This document shows positions 1-9,600 of a stretch of 64,000 nucleotides of DNA, piece by piece (positions within the stretch are counted from its first letter, which is position 1; every line of letters begins with the position of its first letter). Source of the stretch: Bacteroidales bacterium (GTDB taxonomy: Bacteria > Bacteroidota > Bacteroidia > Bacteroidales > UBA1715); assembly GCA_016714605.1 (NCBI GenBank), contig JADKDL010000004.1, positions 62,001 to 126,000 on the forward strand, written 5' to 3'. Position numbers and translations under genes: made by a program. The notes beneath the pieces were generated by a model that was not told where the DNA came from, searched no databases, and saw only the letters and a list, made by a program, of their open reading frames with translations.

Positions 1-384
1 CTCAATGGCATGCCCTGTTTGCTTACTGTTCCAATTGAAATAATCGTAGTAACCTACCTTTTCATTTGGATTGAAGTAGTCGTTTACCGTTAAAGTAAAC
101 CACGATTTTGTGAAGCTAAGATATAAGTCAACTTCTTGTATTGTATCCTCACCAATTGTGTACGATGCCCAAGAGCCTATACTAAAACTGCCAAGTGTAA
201 AATCTAAGCAAGGTTGTATTGCCGGAGCTTTGCTCAAAGCCAAACCTCTCCAAACATATCTACTCACTATATCAGCCCCAATATTTGTTTCAATTTTCAA
301 ACTATCGTCTGCTTTTACATTATAATTTAATAATACTAAGGTTGTAGAAAGCAATAGTACTATGTTTCTGAATGAAATCTTCAT
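1..384 (-). CDS. Porin-like outer membrane protein, N-terminal part (runs off window)
   Basis: An open frame starts at the ATG at 384 and reads to the window edge for 128 codons without a stop. The first ~25 residues form a signal peptide (MKISFRNIVLLL... then VKADD). After it comes an amphipathic beta-strand pattern with SRYVWRGLALS near residues 41-51. This SRYVWRG motif near the mature N-terminus is typical of the Gcw_chp/TorF family of putative porins (TIGR02001), an outer membrane beta-barrel family of unclear substrate. Only the first half of a usual ~220-250 residue protein is present. The family call rests on that one motif, the signal peptide and strand pattern, so substrate is unknown. 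Confidence 0.7.
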   Translation of the reverse strand, partial: MKISFRNIVLLLSTTLVLLNYNVKADDSLKIETNIGADIVSRYVWRGLALSKAPAIQPCLDFTLGSFSIGSWASYTIGEDTIQEVDLYLSFTKSWFTLTVNDYFNPNEKVGYYDYFNWNSKQTGHAIE

Positions 385-854
385 GTTTTTAATATCGTTT
401 TGTAACAAACATATTTTCTTATGTTTGTATAAATTTGTTTATCAAATGTATTTACATTTAAATAATTTGAAAAGTATTTTTAGGTGATATAAATCATTTG
501 TTATGATTATTCTTTTCAATACATATGAGTGTAATTTTCAAACATGAATTATGTCTGTGAAATTTAAGAACGCCGGTCTGGATCTTCCAAACTTTTTAAT
601 TAATGTTCAAGTAATCTCGTAATATAAAGATTCTATCTTGTTTGTTCGAGAATTTTATTAGTGATATTTTTCTTAATAATTAGTAACATATATCAAAGAA
701 AAAATAATCTAAATATTGTAACTTTATTCTTATTTAAGCGATTTAAAATGAATAAATTTACAACTGTTATTTGTACCTTATAATGCTAATTTAAGCATTA
801 AGGACTTTTTAAAAAGAAATACAGTTAGCCTAATGTCAAGATATTATAAAAAAC
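385..854. other. Non-coding region between divergent genes
   Basis: This 470-base AT-rich stretch holds no convincing gene. It separates the leftward porin-like gene from the rightward exported protein at 855, so it should contain both promoters. Visible elements are a TACATTTG box on the minus strand (443-450) and a small perfect hairpin, TAATGCT / AGCATTA with a 6-base loop, at 781-800, about 55 bases upstream of the ATG at 855. No repeat or RNA gene was recognised. Confidence 0.5.
443..450 (-). promoter_or_regulatory. Putative -7 promoter box for the porin-like gene
   Basis: On the minus strand this reads TACATTTG, an exact match to the Bacteroidota -7 consensus TAnnTTTG, about 59 bases upstream of the start at 384. 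The -33 region 18 bases upstream (TTTTC) is only a weak match to TTTG. Motif-based call only. Confidence 0.35.
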
Positions 855-1871
855 ATGAGAAGTTTTAAAGTATTAGCAATGAGTTTGCTAATTTTAACCA
901 TTTGGGGAGCCGGTGCTCAAAACACTTTGTTGGTTTACACAAAATACCCTTCCCAGCTTAATTTTATTGATGCTTTCAATAAAGTGATACCCAAGAAACC
1001 AATCTGGAGCGAAACCGATGGTGGTTATATTATCAATCTGAAAGACCTCGATAATACCTACGTTACTACTACCGATGCCAGTGCAAGTTTTAAACTTTCA
1101 AGCAACGAGCAACTTACTAAAGCAATTTCGCTTGATATAAATAAGAAAGTGGCATTGCAAAAGTTATTCACCAACGAAAAATATTGTTGTGAAAAACTAT
1201 CAGAAAAACAGAAAAAAGGAACTGAGAAAATTTATGCAGTTTCTGTAATGAAAAAAGGAGAGAAAAAATATGATCCATTGGAGTTTTTGGCTCAAAACAA
1301 TAATGAAGTATGTTATTTAGATAGTATTGCAATTGCTTGGAAAACTTTGGGAGAAATTAAGTCTATTTATCTGTTAGATGTCAATACATTAGAAACAGTT
1401 TGGGAATCAGATACTTATAATGATTCTGAGCTTACGTATAATAAAATAAAATCAATGTTAAAACGCGAGTTCCTGAAAAATCATAAATATCAAATAAATA
1501 TTGTTTTAAAAAATCAGGACCCCGAAGTGAAGTATTCTTATGAATTTGATTATTCTGATTTAGCATTTAATTCACAATTATATCATTTTCCAAGTCAAGA
1601 AAATGTGTCAATAAGTTGGCAGTCAGTTCAAAAAGTTGCAAAACTACAAGTTGTAGAATCATCTACAGGAAGAATGCTTCTAGAAAAAAATAATGTTCAA
1701 AACAATATTTTTTCATTTATAAATGATGTATCGCCTATAAATGAACGTTTCGTTTCTGGCATTGAATATCAATTGAATGTAATACTTGAAAATGAAGAGA
1801 TGTATTCTTATAATTTTGAAGTACTTATAAATGAAGAAGATTCACAAATTCTAAAGTCAATAATAGAATAA
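855..1871 (+). CDS. Exported protein with two internal repeat domains, function unknown
   Basis: This is a 338-residue protein with a clear signal peptide (residues 1-21, cleavage likely at GAGA|Q), so it is exported to the periplasm or beyond. I do not recognise the family. Residues ~151-235 and ~248-330 look like diverged copies of one another. Each has a segment such as IAIAWKTLGEIKSIYLLD or VSISWQSVQKVAKLQVVE, then a Glu-rich turn, then YQINIVLKN or YQLNVILEN followed by a YSYEF/YSYNF strand. The pattern is all-beta and fibronectin-III-like in size (~85 residues), which suggests a surface or carbohydrate-associated module, but that is inference. It has no operon partner: flanks of 470 and 119 bases are non-coding. 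No T9SS C-terminal domain is visible. Confidence 0.75.
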   Translation: MRSFKVLAMSLLILTIWGAGAQNTLLVYTKYPSQLNFIDAFNKVIPKKPIWSETDGGYIINLKDLDNTYVTTTDASASFKLSSNEQLTKAISLDINKKVALQKLFTNEKYCCEKLSEKQKKGTEKIYAVSVMKKGEKKYDPLEFLAQNNNEVCYLDSIAIAWKTLGEIKSIYLLDVNTLETVWESDTYNDSELTYNKIKSMLKREFLKNHKYQINIVLKNQDPEVKYSYEFDYSDLAFNSQLYHFPSQENVSISWQSVQKVAKLQVVESSTGRMLLEKNNVQNNIFSFINDVSPINERFVSGIEYQLNVILENEEMYSYNFEVLINEEDSQILKSIIE

Positions 1872-1990
1872 TGATTGCTTGAATCTATATATAAAATATA
1901 AAAATTGAGTTATAAAATAAAAATTTGTTAAAGAAAAGTTTGTTAATATACCTTACTTTAGCAGAAAATAACCAATAAATTTATAAAATT

Positions 1991-2868
1991 ATGTATAGCG
2001 CAAATTCTCAGCGATATGAAACAATGAAGTATAATAGATGTGGTTCGTCAGGACTATTTTTACCACTTGTTTCATTAGGCTTATGGCACAATTTTGGGGG
2101 AGTAGATGTTTTTGAAACAGGTAGAAGTATTATACTTTCTGCTTTTGACAAAGGAATAACTCATATTGATTTGGCTAACAATTATGGTCCTCCTGCAGGT
2201 TCTGCCGAAGAGACCTTTGGCAAAGTACTAAATAATGATTTGAAAGCTTATCGCGATGAACTAATTATTTCTACAAAAGCCGGTTATGGCATGTGGAGTG
2301 GTCCTTACGGCGATTTTGGTTCTAAAAAATACATAATCGCTAGTTGCGACCAGAGTTTGAAAAGAATGGGAGTTGATTATGTAGATATATTTTATCATCA
2401 CCGTCCTGATCCGGAAACTCCTCTTGAAGAAACTATGGGGGCTTTGGCACTGCTACATCAGCAAGGAAAGGCATTGTATATAGGCATTTCAAACTACAAC
2501 GCAAAGCAAACAGCCCAAGCTGTTGCTATATTGAAAAGCTTCAATGTGCCTTGTCTTATAAATCAATTTAAGTATTCAATGTTTGAGCGTTGAGTGAGGC
2601 CGATGGCTTGTTTCCTACAATGAATGCAAGTGGTATGGGTTCTATTGCATTTTCACCATTGGCGCAAGGTATGCTTACCGACAGATATTTAGATGGTATT
2701 CCTAATAATTCTAGAGCCTCAAAAGCACATGGGTTTTTGCAAAAATCTGAAATTACTGATGAGAAACTAAATTTTTTTATAAAGAATCAAAGAGTCGATA
2801 AAAATTTTATCGGCTCTTTTTTTATCTTATCCATTGTGGTCTTATTCCGTGTTTGTCAAATTCAATAA
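1991..2868 (+). pseudogene. Aldo/keto reductase (YghZ / glyceraldehyde 3-phosphate reductase type), frameshifted and C-terminally truncated
   Basis: Residues 1-200 closely follow the YghZ/Gpr branch of aldo/keto reductases: SLGLWHNFG, the GITHIDLANNYGPP catalytic region (Asp and Tyr of the AKR tetrad), RDELIISTKAGYGMW and SLKRMGVDYVDIFYHHR. The frame stops at 2593 just after KYSMFER. The next frame continues the protein from about 2590 (GLFPTMNASGMGSIAFSPLAQGML) to about 2772 (EITDEKLN). A single-base shift at ~2585-2600 therefore splits the gene. After 2772 similarity ends abruptly. The last ~70-80 residues of the family, which bind the NADPH phosphate side, are missing, and the frame runs through a terminator hairpin to a stop at 2868. 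A working enzyme is unlikely. Confidence 0.8.
2789..2824 (+). terminator. Rho-independent terminator
   Basis: AAGAGTCGATAA pairs with TTATCGGCTCTT (one G-U pair) around a short AATT loop and is followed by seven or more T residues. It lies inside the trailing open frame of the aldo/keto reductase fragment. It faces the convergent gene ending at 2893, so it may also limit read-through from that side. Confidence 0.8.
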
Positions 2869-2892
2869 CAGGAAAAGGAAATTTAAAAGCAT

Positions 2893-3714
2893 TTAATGTG
2901 TAAAGTAAGCTTTTCCCAAACTTGGTTTTGTTTTTATTTTAGAAAGGTCTATGTCTAAGGAAATATAGACCTGTGGTGTTCTGAGGCTATTAGCGATTGG
3001 ATAGCAATTACAAGCCGTGTCAAAGTAGTTTTCTTTGCCTCCCGTAAGTCCGTTGGCTCCATAGCCAATAGCAATGTTGAGCCAAGAAGGTATAGCCGAT
3101 ATTTTAGTGAGCGATTTCAAGTTAAATGACAACCAAAATGTGGTAGCATTATAATCTTTGAGCAGCTTTTCGGGAAGTGTTTTACCTAAAACATTGGGTC
3201 TTAATGATGCATATTCACTAGGAAAATAAGAGTACTTTAGGTTAATTCTTTCTTCATTCCAAACAGCCCTTTGTATTGAAAATAGTAACGCTCCGCTTAG
3301 GTTAGCTACAAAATCAGGAGCAGATGCTCCCCATGCTGCTGAAAATCCGTCTAATATTTCAATACTAGTTATATAAAGCATTGAAATTCCAGTACCTAAA
3401 AGAATTGAGTTTTTTTTTGGCATTCCCGACCAAAGAAATAATTCGGTGTTTATTTTACTTGTCCAGTAGGTTGAAAAGCTATGACCACCTTTATCTACCA
3501 AAAACCACTCGTTTGTATCATTGAAAAAATGAAATTTTGACATCTCATAATCTGCATACCATAACTTATATAAACCAACAAATGATGCGCTATATATTGC
3601 AGATTCTGAAATGATTAATGCAGTTTTCCGCTTCTTGAATATAGTACTGTCTGTTTGTGCAATTACATATAATTGTGATAATAATGTAATAATAATGCAA
3701 ATATATTTTTTCAA
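2893..3714 (-). CDS. DUF2279 family exported protein
   Basis: This 273-residue protein has a signal peptide (residues 1-19, MKKYICIIITLLSQLYVIAQ). The core matches the DUF2279/YfiM family: LYKLWYADYEMSKFHFFND, WFLVDKGGHSFSTYW, the hydrophobic segment around TSIEILDGFSAAWGASAPDF, and LKDYNATTFWLSFNL near the C-terminus. Family members are predicted periplasmic or outer-membrane lipoproteins of unknown role. This copy has no obvious lipobox Cys. It is a single gene, convergent with the broken reductase. Length is normal for the family and no damage is seen. Confidence 0.85.
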   Translation of the reverse strand: MKKYICIIITLLSQLYVIAQTDSTIFKKRKTALIISESAIYSASFVGLYKLWYADYEMSKFHFFNDTNEWFLVDKGGHSFSTYWTSKINTELFLWSGMPKKNSILLGTGISMLYITSIEILDGFSAAWGASAPDFVANLSGALLFSIQRAVWNEERINLKYSYFPSEYASLRPNVLGKTLPEKLLKDYNATTFWLSFNLKSLTKISAIPSWLNIAIGYGANGLTGGKENYFDTACNCYPIANSLRTPQVYISLDIDLSKIKTKPSLGKAYFTH

Positions 3715-3885
3715 AATCGTTATTTTTGCAGCAAAATAATCAAATTAGAATTATTTTGCACTAAGATGTGTGTAAAGATAATCTAAAGTTTTTTTTAATT
3801 AATTATTTATTAAAGCATCATTCTTGTAGCAACTATTTTTAACTGAAACAGCTATAAGATTTGAGATTAGCTTTTTTTTACAATT

Positions 3886-4574
3886 ATGAATATAAAATCT
3901 TTGTTCAAGAAGGTACTTGTTTTTTGTGTTGTTAGCTTTTTTAATTATTCGCTTTCTGCCCAACAAGACAAAGTAATAGAAAATATAAAAAATGACAATC
4001 TAAAAGTTGAAGTTCTTGATTGGTTAGGTACTCCCTACAAGTACGCATGTGCCACAAAAAAAGGCACCGATTGTTCTGGTTTTGTTAGTGCTATTTACAA
4101 GCAAGTCTATGGAATTGAGGTTAGTAGGTCGTCGAGCGATATTATTAATAATATGAATAAGACATTTAAAAACACCGGAAAACTTAAGGAAGGTGATGTT
4201 TTGTTTTTTATGATTAATGGTAAAAGAATATCGCATGTTGGCTTGTATTTGAACGATGGTTATTTTATTCATGCCAGCACCAAGAGGGGTGTGGTTATTA
4301 ATAACTTAGAAGAAGAGTATTACACAAAGTATTTTTATAAAGCAGGTAGAGTGTTGAAAAAAAATAAAGATGCGGGCATTGGGATCATGGCAATGGACTT
4401 CCATTCATTAGTAATAAGACCATTATTACCCATCCTGATAGTTTCATGAAACGATATAGGAGAAAAGATACATCTTATATTGGGTTAAATCAGTCTCAAG
4501 AGCAAATTTCACAAAGCAATAAACTTATTTTGAGTAAAGAACCTCTTTCAATTACTGATTCTATAATTTTTTAG
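3886..4574 (+). CDS. NlpC/P60 family cell-wall endopeptidase, with one frameshift near the C-terminus
   Basis: A signal peptide (residues 1-25, ending LSAQQ) is followed by an NlpC/P60 domain at ~40-155. The catalytic triad is visible: Cys in GTDCSGFV, His in SHVGLYL and His in FIHAST. These enzymes cut peptide stems of peptidoglycan in the periplasm. The first frame ends at 4449. A two-base-shifted frame from about 4385 continues as NGLPFISNKTIITHP and a Ser/Gln/Lys-rich tail to a stop at 4572-4574, so a one-base indel near 4375-4395 probably hides a ~60-residue tail. The catalytic domain is unaffected. Confidence 0.8.
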
Positions 4575-4963
4575 GTCAGATACCGCGCTTAAATGATTTT
4601 GAGTCTAATACTACCGATTTTATTGATGAAAACGGAGCTGATGATTTCGTACCAGACGACAGTGCTTTGCTGCTAGACTCGCCCGAAGGTTTGATTGTTA
4701 TTTCTGGATGTGCTCATTCCGGTATTTGCAATATTATTGATTATGCAAAGAAGGTTGGAAATTCAAATAAAGTTCTGGCTGTAATTGGTGGTTTCCATCT
4801 CAAAGAAAAAGATACTCAAACAATAAAGACAATAGAATATTTTAAAAATAATGATATAAGTGCCTTATTTCCTATGCATTGTACTGAGTTTGAAGCTAGG
4901 GTTGTAATTTATAATGATATTAAATTTAAAACATTAAAATCGGGTTCTGTTATTGAATTCTGA
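4559..4963 (+). pseudogene. Metallo-beta-lactamase-fold hydrolase, C-terminal half only
   Basis: The frame opens at 4559 and gives GQIPRLNDFE, a short acidic insert, then LIVISGCAHSGICNIIDYAKK, VLAVIGGFHL and ALFPMHCTEFEA to a stop at 4963. These are the second-half motifs of MBL-fold enzymes of the 7,8-dihydropterin-6-methyl-4-(beta-D-ribofuranosyl)-aminobenzene-phosphate synthase type. The N-terminal half with the HxHxDH metal site is absent. The DNA just upstream is the tail of the NlpC/P60 gene, and no start codon lies in a sensible place. Either a deletion joined two genes or the assembly misjoined them. Confidence 0.75.
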
Positions 4964-4965
4964 TT

Positions 4966-5705
4966 TTAAATTGTGTTTATTAATGTTCTAATTATTATAC
5001 CAATAGAAAGTGAAAGTGCAAAACTTATAAACGTACCAATCATTATATATTCGGTTCTTTTAAGTTTTTGCTTCTTTAATATCATTGAAACGTAATACGG
5101 ATTTTGCTGTTAGCAAAAATCCAATTGCCTCATATTTTCCTAAAATAGTGAATGTTAAAACTAGAAAACGTTCCAGTATACCTATCCATTTTCCTGCATT
5201 TTTGAGATTTTCATCATCTTTTTCTTCATTTATTTTTGAGCTACATTTTACGGTCAAATTAGAAATTATTATCGAAAGGGGAGAAGTTATAAGTATATAT
5301 CCGGTTGCAATAAGTATTGTTTCTTGATTATTGTCATGAAAATGAAAAGATTCAAAAAACGTATTGGTTTGATTTGTATAGACAAGCCAACAGCCTATAA
5401 TAACGAAAATATGAAGTATCTGATCTACAATAAAAGCTGTTAGAGAATCTTTTGTAAATGTATGTTTTGATTGCATCGAAAATGAAATGACTAATCAAGA
5501 TTACCGCCATCACTCCAAATGCATCAGATTTTCCAATTGCTAAAAATGATAAAACTGCAACAATAGCTACATGAAAGTAGAGAAATTTTGATTTCAGTCT
5601 AAAGGTATTTCTATGCTCAACCCATTTGCTTGGTTGTAAAACAAAATCGGCTAATATATGGGCTATCAATAGTCTAAATAGAACCTCTATATGTTCAAAA
5701 ATCAT
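4966..5705 (-). CDS. DUF3307 membrane protein, two frameshifts
   Basis: The restored product is about 245 residues with several hydrophobic segments. The N-terminal part has HILADFVLQPSKWVEHR and HFIFDAIKTY, the hallmark of DUF3307 (small integral membrane proteins of unknown role). A shift near 5465 moves the frame into DSLTAFIVDQILHIFVIIG, again typical of the family (FxxDQxxH). A second shift at ~5059 in an A run hides the last membrane helix (KLKRTEY, then a hydrophobic segment), ending at 4966. The start overlaps the end of satD by 11 bases, so the two are probably co-translated. Co-occurrence of SatD and DUF3307 suggests a shared but unknown function. Confidence 0.8.
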
Positions 5706-6401
5706 TTTTACTTTTTATTAAATTTCTAAATCTATTTTCAAACAATTCAATGTTTTTTAAACTACCAGAATGTAAACGTCTGCTTAGTGAAGATTGCGAA
5801 ATACTCAGTTGTTTTGCTATTTCATCTTGTGTTAAGTCTTTTTTTGTGTAGTAATGATAAAATGCCTCTGCTTGGAATACAGACCATTGGCTTATTACAG
5901 AATCTGCAAATGAGCAACTTACAAGTAATTCATCGTTTATTTCTTTCCAAGGAGTATTTATTAGGAGTCTAGTGTTTGTGTTTTTCATGCTGTCTAGTGC
6001 TGTGCCTGATAGTAAAAATGCCTCCCCATCAGACTCCACAACACTGTTTGATTGGTATGAAATTTTCCCCAAACCTATAGCAATTCTTATATCGTATTTT
6101 TCTGAAGTTGTTTTTTATTTTGAACTTTCTGGCTTTTTATGCTTCTTACCCTTGACCTAAGGATAATACTCGCTAATAAAGCTAATTCTGGTTGGGTTAC
6201 AATAGCTTGAATACTGTCTCCTCTGTAAATTTCAAATTCGGCATTACTTTCAGCTAATAAGGTTCTATTCAAATCTATAAAACAATCTTTCATTGCATTT
6301 ATAAATTGCTCACGCTCTTCAGAAGGTATATGTCTGGAGTTTACAATGTCGCCGGTTATTACAGCAACATTGTTTGTGGTATTTCTTATTTTCTTCTCCA
6401 T
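5695..6401 (-). CDS. SatD family protein with C-terminal helix-turn-helix, one frameshift
   Basis: The N-terminal part (VAVITGDIVNSRHIP near residues 13-27 and FEIYRGDSIQAIV near 57-69) matches the SatD family, named from the Streptococcus mutans sat operon; its biochemistry is not established. A lost or gained base in the A run at ~6075-6085 shifts the frame. Reading across it gives YDIRIAIGLGKISYQ and ESDGEAFLLSG, the conserved second half. The C-terminus (LTQDEIAKQLSISQSSLSRR) is a clear helix-turn-helix, so DNA binding is plausible. It overlaps the following DUF3307 gene. Restored length is about 235 residues. Confidence 0.8.
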
Positions 6402-6488
6402 ATACTACTACAAGCTTTGCTTACTTTTATTTCTGTGTACAATATACTATGAAAAATTTATTTAAATAATTTCTTTTTCGTGTTTTTG

Positions 6489-6496
6489 CAAAAATA
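6489..6496 (-). promoter_or_regulatory. Putative -7 promoter box for satD
   Basis: The minus strand reads TATTTTTG, matching TAnnTTTG, about 88 bases before the satD start. No good -33 box is seen at the expected spacing; that region abuts the inverted-repeat block at 6525-6585. Weak, motif-only call. Confidence 0.25.
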
Positions 6497-6524
6497 AATA
6501 TGAGTAAGGTTATGTAGTATATGT

Positions 6525-6585
6525 ATCTATAGACGCATAAACCCGAGATATGCGTCTGTAGATGCAAATATTAGGTTTATGCGTT
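6525..6585. repeat. Two interleaved inverted repeats (mutually exclusive hairpins)
   Basis: Repeat A pairs 6525-6539 (ATCTATAGACGCATA) with 6549-6563 (TATGCGTCTGTAGAT), 14 of 15 bases, over a 9-base loop. Repeat B pairs 6532-6543 (GACGCATAAACC) with 6574-6585 (GGTTTATGCGTT), 11 of 12 bases. The two share the GACGCATA segment, so only one hairpin can form at a time. The block lies downstream of the giant SprB gene and upstream of satD on the same strand. It could be an operator, an attenuator-like switch or a repeat-element remnant. Confidence 0.6.
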
Positions 6586-6679
6586 TGATTAGGTAAGAAA
6601 ACAATTATTTTACAATAAAATATCTTTTTTATTTTTTTATTAATTTATATTCTTTTACTATCTCATTATTCTTTAGAAT

Positions 6680-9600
6680 TTACAGTGTGTAATTTCCAAT
6701 TGCATAATTATCAGTAGGTAATACTGTTTCTATTTTATCAACAACATGGATTTTATTAGAATACATTGCTTTCCCGTTTATGTCTATAATTTTAATAAGA
6801 TATTGACCTTGAATCAAATCGTTTAGAGATATAGATATTTGGTTTGTGAATGGATTTGGAAATACTTCCTTATCAGTAGCAAGGGATTTTAAGTTGGTCG
6901 ATAATTGTGCTTCTGCAATGTTTGATAATGATTGAGAATATGGCCCTGAATCTGATTTTAATCCGTCAGTTACACAAGGTTTATCTTTTTTCACTGTTAC
7001 TCGGTAATATTTAGCTCCGTTGGTTTTTATGTCATTATATTCGGTTGAAACCTGTGCATCTACAGAATCAAATAGTTTGATATGAGATTTATCTGTACCT
7101 TTATATAGGTAATACCAACGGGGTTGTAAGTCACCTGATTCGTCAATATATTCGGTCCAGTCTAAAACCACCGTATTTTCGTCAACTCCTTTTGATACGC
7201 CTAAATGTATCGTTTGATGGTAATTACTATAGTCAGATTCATTTCCACAGGCATCTAATCCGGTTATTGCATACCGTGCAGCAACAACTTCAGGTTCAGA
7301 AAGTGGTTCGTCAAAATAAGATAATTTTGCATCATCAACTTTACCTGCCCAAAGATATTCACCTCCATAGAATCGGTAAATATTTACTGTTTTTATGGCC
7401 GAATTAGGTGTTTTCTCCCATGCTATTTTATTTTTTCCATTTGTAGAATCCACGGTTACAATACAAATTGGGTAATTCGGAGCTTTGGTTTCTACAATGA
7501 AATTGTTTTGACTTTTGCATCCATTTGCATCAGAAACGGTAAGAGCATAATTACCCGATTTTAAATCTTTTATCTCAGCAGTAGTTTGTGAATTTGACCA
7601 AGAGTAGGAGTAAGGTTCTGTTCCACCACTTACTGTTGAATTGATAGAACCAATGTTTTGTTACATGTTGTATGAGTTATGTTCGCTATAATGCTTATAT
7701 CAGAAGGTTCTTGTATGCTGAAATTTTCATTTGCAAAACATCCGTTCGCATCAAAAATATTTACACTGTAGTTGCCTGCAAATAACCCTCTAACTTGGTC
7801 CGACTGTAAGCCAATACTCCAGTTGTAGATGTAAGGAGCAACGCCTCCTTTTGCAATTGCTTTTGCAGAACCATTTCCCTCTTTGTAGCAAAGAGCGTTT
7901 ATAGTCTCAATATCTGCAGTAAGCAAATAGGGTTGTGCTATTAAAATTGTATCTTTAACTGTATCTTTACAAGCATCGGTGAGTGTGTATGTATAGGTGC
8001 CGGCTTCTAGGTTTTTCAATTGTAATGAAGTACTGTTTGTATTCCATAAAATATTTATTGCATCTAAGCCACCAACAGGTTTAATTGTTATTTCCCCATC
8101 TTTAAATCCATAACATGAAACTGCTTTAGTTTGAACTTCTGCGCTCAATTTTTTGTTTATCTCTTTTATTTCAATTGGTACAATTATCTGAGTATTACAA
8201 TAGTCAGTTACCGTTACTTTATAATTATCGGCAGCTATATTAGAAATTTTATTTGTGTTATTCCATTCAACATTAGACCATTGATAGGTAATAGGTTCCG
8301 CTCCGTAGTAAGTTTTTATTTCAATACTACCTGTTGTATCATTTGCGCAAGTCACGTCTTTGGTTTCTGCAATAGCTACTAAAGAAGGTGTTTGTTCAAT
8401 CGTTACCGAATTCATTGTAATACAATTATTTGCATCTACTATTTGTATTGTATAATTTCCTGCAAAAACATTTTCAATAGATTGAGATTTCATTCCATTG
8501 TTCCAAGTAAAATTCATTGGGTAAGTACCACCAGAAACGGTGACATAAGCAGCACCTGTTGCTTTTCCTTGGCATTGAATATCAGTTTTACTAATGTCTG
8601 ATGTTAGTTCTTCAGGTTCTGAAATTTCAATTGTATCTGTAGATTGTGTACAATTGTCTGATATTGTGTATGTGTATTGTCCGGGAGTGAGACTGTATAA
8701 GGCATTCCCCACTTGCTCATTGCTCCATTTTACATTAGGTTCGCCCATAGAGTGCAAAATTGTAACTGTAATAGAACCATTATCATAACCCTTGCAAGTA
8801 CTATTTTTGCTTTCTATTAAAAAGTCAAGTGCATTTGGCTGATTTATAGTAATATTCTGATTAATTACATCTTCACAAGCATCTGTTACTTTTATGGTGT
8901 ATATATTGGCGCTGAGCGAGTCAAAGAGAGTTCCTTCTCTAAGTATATTATTTTCTGTTTGTAAGCCTACAATATAGGGACTTGTTCCGCCTTTAGTTTC
9001 AATTGCAATTTTCCCGTTGTTTGATTGATAGCAACTTAGATCGGTTTTATTTATAAATACATCAAGTTTTTCGGGTTGAGTAATAGTTACTTCTGCGGTA
9101 CTCAAACATCCATTATTATCGGTAGTATTTACAACATACTTTCCGGCAAAAAGACCTTGTGCCGTTTTGTTTCTTTGACCATTGCCCCAAGTATAGTAAT
9201 ACGGCTCTACGCCTCCAATAACAGAAACCGTAGCAGAGCCATCGCCTCCGTTAAAGCAGTTTACCTGTTTTATATTTATAATATTAGTAAGCAAAACATC
9301 AGGTTGCTGAATGGTATAATTCTTTACAATTTTAGTATTGCAAACATCTATAAGCTCAACTAAATATTCGCCAGCAGAAAGGCTGTTTATTGGGTATTTT
9401 GTTTCGTTAGAATTGGTGTATTGTGAAATTATTATGCTGTCTGTTTCAGAAAGTTTCTTTATAGTAAGATTGTAATTTCCACCACCACCATTTATTTCAA
9501 GATTTAAACTGCCGTTAGATTGTCCGTTGCAAAGCACATCGTTTTTAGAAACAGTTAGTTCCAATAGTTTTGACGATGCTATAATTTGGGTAGTGTCTTT

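Noticed and set aside
3886..4963. Single fused NlpC/P60-MBL protein
   Set aside because: A stop at 4572-4574 separates the two and the MBL part lacks its first half, so a fusion enzyme is not supported.
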